Source of the DNA: Legionella genomosp. 1
GTDB taxonomy: Bacteria > Pseudomonadota > Gammaproteobacteria > Legionellales > Legionellaceae
DNA: 6,425 nucleotides
Direction: 5' to 3'
Assembly (NCBI GenBank): GCA_945867185.1
Contig: CAMBHM010000088.1
Span: 1 to 6,425, forward strand
In this document: positions 4,665 through 6,425 of the stretch, one piece after another
How the letters are laid out: each line of letters starts with the position of its first letter
Position numbering within the stretch: the first letter of the stretch is position 1
The notes under the pieces: model-generated
Told to the model about the DNA's origin: nothing
The model's database searches: none
The model's input: the letters and a program-made list of their open reading frames with translations, nothing else
Position numbers and translations under genes: made by a program

Positions 4665-6147
4665 ATGTTAAGGCTTGCATCAGATCGGGCAATTCGGTGG
4701 CTGTTGATGCACGCTTATCGGCAATGGTTCGTGCAACTTTTAATAAACGGTGAAAGCCACGGGCAGATAGTTTGAGTCGGCTGAGCGCGTCTCGTAAAAA
4801 ATCTTGCTCATCACGTCCTAAGAGACACACTGTTTCACACCCTTTTGCACTGAGCGCGGCATTGGTGCATCCCTGGCGATTGAATTGCCGATCACGAACC
4901 GCAATGACTGTGTCGCGGATTCGGGCGCTTTCACCACCTGGGATCTGATTGGGGGTGACCAGTTCGTCTTCAGTTAAAGCTTGAACCATGATGTGCATGT
5001 CCATGCGATCTAACAGCGGTGCTGAGAGTTTCCCTAGATATCGGCTGATGCGCTCAGGGGAGCATAAACAGGAGCTGTTTGGATTGCCCCATTGTCCACA
5101 CGGGCAGGGATTCATGGCAGCAATCAATTGAAAACGTGCAGGAAATTCGGTCTGAATGGCGGCTCTAGAGATACAAATCGTACCAGATTCTAAGGGTTCT
5201 CTCAGTGTTTCTAGGACATGACGATGAAATTCGGGCAGTTCATCAAGGAACAAAATCCCGTGATGAGCGAGTGAAATTTCACCTGGTTTTGGAGGGTTTC
5301 CGCCACCCACTAAGGCGATGGGAGAGGCAGTGTGATGCGGGGCGCGAAAGGGGGGTTGGCGCCAATGGCTGTAATTAGGCAACTGACCGCGAACAGAGGT
5401 AATGGCTGCACACTCTAAGGCTTGGGTTTCGGATAGCTCGGGTAGAAGGGTGCTAAATCGCCTTGCGAGCATGGTTTTTCCACTACCAGGAGGACCGCTT
5501 AATAGAATACTATGCCCACCACACGCTGCAATTTCCATGGCGTGTTTGGCATGGTGTTGTCCTTTTACATCAGACCAATCCAAGCCATCGTTATCTCGAT
5601 TTATTTCAGGACGTTTGGGTAAAGGCTGCAACGGGGTATCTTGGCAAAGATAGGCACAAACAGCTCGTAAACTACCAGCTGCATAGATCCCGTCATGCCC
5701 TGCAAGAGAGGCCTCTTCGGCATTGGCGAGCGCAATGATTAAGGTTTTTTTCTCTCGGTGGGCGGCGAGGACAACAGGAATGATGGCAGACACGCCACGG
5801 AGATTGCCATCTAAGGCCAATTCGCCGATGAACTCGTGAGACTCTAATTTGAAAGCCGGAAGTTGCCCTGAGGCCACGAGAATTCCAATGGCGATTGGTA
5901 AATCAAAGCCGCTTCCCGATTTTGGTAGATCAGCCGGGGCAAGATTGACAGTGATTTTACGGCAAGGGAATTCAAATTGACTGTTAATGATGGCACTGCG
6001 TACCCGATCTTTACTTTCTTTGACGGCTGTTTCAGGAAGTCCTACGATGGCAAACCCAGGTAACCCATTGGACAAATGAACTTCTACAGAAACAGATTGA
6101 GCGTGAATGCCGATGGCACTGCGCGTTTTGCTTATCGCAAGATTCAT
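4636..6147 (-). CDS. comM: ComM/YifB, AAA+ branch-migration helicase (Mg-chelatase-like)
   Basis: An AAA+ ATPase that, from work in Vibrio cholerae, forms a hexameric helicase promoting branch migration when incoming single-stranded DNA is integrated during natural transformation. It is also widespread in species not known to be competent. The 503 residues are the usual length. The N-terminal ChlI-like domain (about 1-170, Lon S5-like fold) has GLPGFAIVGLPETAVKESKDRVRSA at 28-52 and KSGSGFDLPIAIGIL at 76-90. The ATPase has Walker A GPPGSGKT (218-225), Walker B ILFLDELPEF (298-307), and sensor-1 AAMNPCPCG (343-351) followed by a second CxC pair (C360, C362). LDRMD (379-383) and the sensor-2 region SARGFHRLLKVARTIADK (461-478) complete it. 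LSAPLLDR has alanine where glycine is usual. The ribosome binding site is weak (AAAAGAG). It follows ubiK by 37 bases, probably as one transcript, and its end overlaps pyrB on the other strand by 29 bases. Confidence 0.96.
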   Translation of the reverse strand: MNLAISKTRSAIGIHAQSVSVEVHLSNGLPGFAIVGLPETAVKESKDRVRSAIINSQFEFPCRKITVNLAPADLPKSGSGFDLPIAIGILVASGQLPAFKLESHEFIGELALDGNLRGVSAIIPVVLAAHREKKTLIIALANAEEASLAGHDGIYAAGSLRAVCAYLCQDTPLQPLPKRPEINRDNDGLDWSDVKGQHHAKHAMEIAACGGHSILLSGPPGSGKTMLARRFSTLLPELSETQALECAAITSVRGQLPNYSHWRQPPFRAPHHTASPIALVGGGNPPKPGEISLAHHGILFLDELPEFHRHVLETLREPLESGTICISRAAIQTEFPARFQLIAAMNPCPCGQWGNPNSSCLCSPERISRYLGKLSAPLLDRMDMHIMVQALTEDELVTPNQIPGGESARIRDTVIAVRDRQFNRQGCTNAALSAKGCETVCLLGRDEQDFLRDALSRLKLSARGFHRLLKVARTIADKRASTATELPDLMQALTFKQTLQIPL

Positions 6148-6184
6148 GGTAAAACTCTTTTCGAGGTTGGACCATCAGTCTATG

Positions 6185-6425
6185 CTAATCTTTTTTGTTT
6201 TGGTAGATCTGTTCTAGGGTTGTTTGTAAGGCTTCTACTTTGTCGCGTGTTCGAGATAAGACATTGACTTGCACGTCAAATTCTTCGCGTGTGACGAGAT
6301 TTAAATGCGAGAAAGCTGATTGTAAAATGTCTTTGAATTGTTGTTCTAACTCAGTTTCAAGTTGTTGTACTTGTGTTGGTAAGGCAGCATAGAGTGTTTT
6401 TGCGATGTTTTCGAAGTGCTTGGTA
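6185..6425 (-). CDS. ubiK: UbiK family accessory factor (BMFP domain), C-terminal part
   Basis: The gene runs off the right edge; the last 79 codons are visible from 6424, ending at TAG (complement of 6185-6187). The visible peptide starts TKHFENIAKTLYAALPTQVQ. It contains the family core FKDILQSAFSHLNLVTREEF (residues 30-49 of the fragment), then DVQVNVLSRTRDKVEALQTT (50-69), and ends NKKD. This is the conserved LVTREEFDVQ-VL-RTR-K-EAL pattern of the UbiK/YqiC (BMFP) family. These proteins are about 80-110 residues, form a coiled-coil trimer near the membrane, and assist aerobic ubiquinone synthesis together with UbiJ. Since nearly the whole domain is present, only a few N-terminal residues are likely missing. 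It lies just upstream of comM in the same direction, a pairing also seen in other gammaproteobacteria. I could not see its start or promoter. Confidence 0.93.
   Translation of the reverse strand, partial: TKHFENIAKTLYAALPTQVQQLETELEQQFKDILQSAFSHLNLVTREEFDVQVNVLSRTRDKVEALQTTLEQIYQNKKD

Noticed and set aside
5402..5738. Plus-strand open frames opposite comM
   Set aside because: They are antisense to the Walker A region and N-terminal half of an intact, well conserved comM and have no translation signals.

Overview
This window looks like a piece of gammaproteobacterial chromosome carrying core housekeeping genes. The order yqgE-ruvX-pyrB, with ubiK followed by comM nearby, is a familiar arrangement in Pseudomonas-like and Legionella/Coxiella-like gammaproteobacteria. 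The moderate to low GC content, AT-rich spacers and the class of each protein are compatible with a Legionellales-type organism. That placement is an inference from gene order and protein style, not from a search. There is no mobile element, CRISPR array, tRNA or rRNA gene, and I see no defence or novel accessory system.

Layout, left to right. At 1-77 (minus) is the first 25 codons of a cold-shock-domain protein, with a plausible promoter upstream at 160-189. A gene-poor stretch of about 320 bases follows. Near its right end (348-413, plus) sits a 21-codon reading frame with an excellent ribosome binding site. Its peptide resembles the N-terminus of exonuclease VII large subunit (XseA), so it may be the stump of a deleted gene. 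At 400-2661 (minus) is a large multi-spanning mechanosensitive channel of the MscS superfamily with a signal peptide and a periplasmic helical domain. A spacer of about 110 bases holds divergent promoters. From 2774 to 4664 (plus) runs a tight three-gene unit: yqgE (AlgH family), ruvX (YqgF, overlapping yqgE by 8 bases) and pyrB (aspartate carbamoyltransferase, 3 bases after ruvX). At 4636-6147 (minus) is comM/yifB, an AAA+ branch-migration helicase whose 3' end overlaps that of pyrB by 29 bases. At 6185-6424 (minus) is the C-terminal part of ubiK, 37 bases upstream of comM and probably co-transcribed with it.

How the genes relate: yqgE-ruvX-pyrB is a conserved housekeeping operon joining a protein of unclear function, a nuclease-like protein for pre-16S rRNA or recombination, and the first committed step of pyrimidine synthesis. 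No pyrI, pyrC-like or pyrR gene adjoins pyrB here. ubiK (ubiquinone synthesis accessory factor) and comM (integration of DNA in natural transformation) form a second conserved pair. The most interesting details are regulatory: an almost leaderless channel transcript, a run of eight G forming the yqgE ribosome binding site, back-to-back promoters whose -35 regions touch, and the possible xseA stump.
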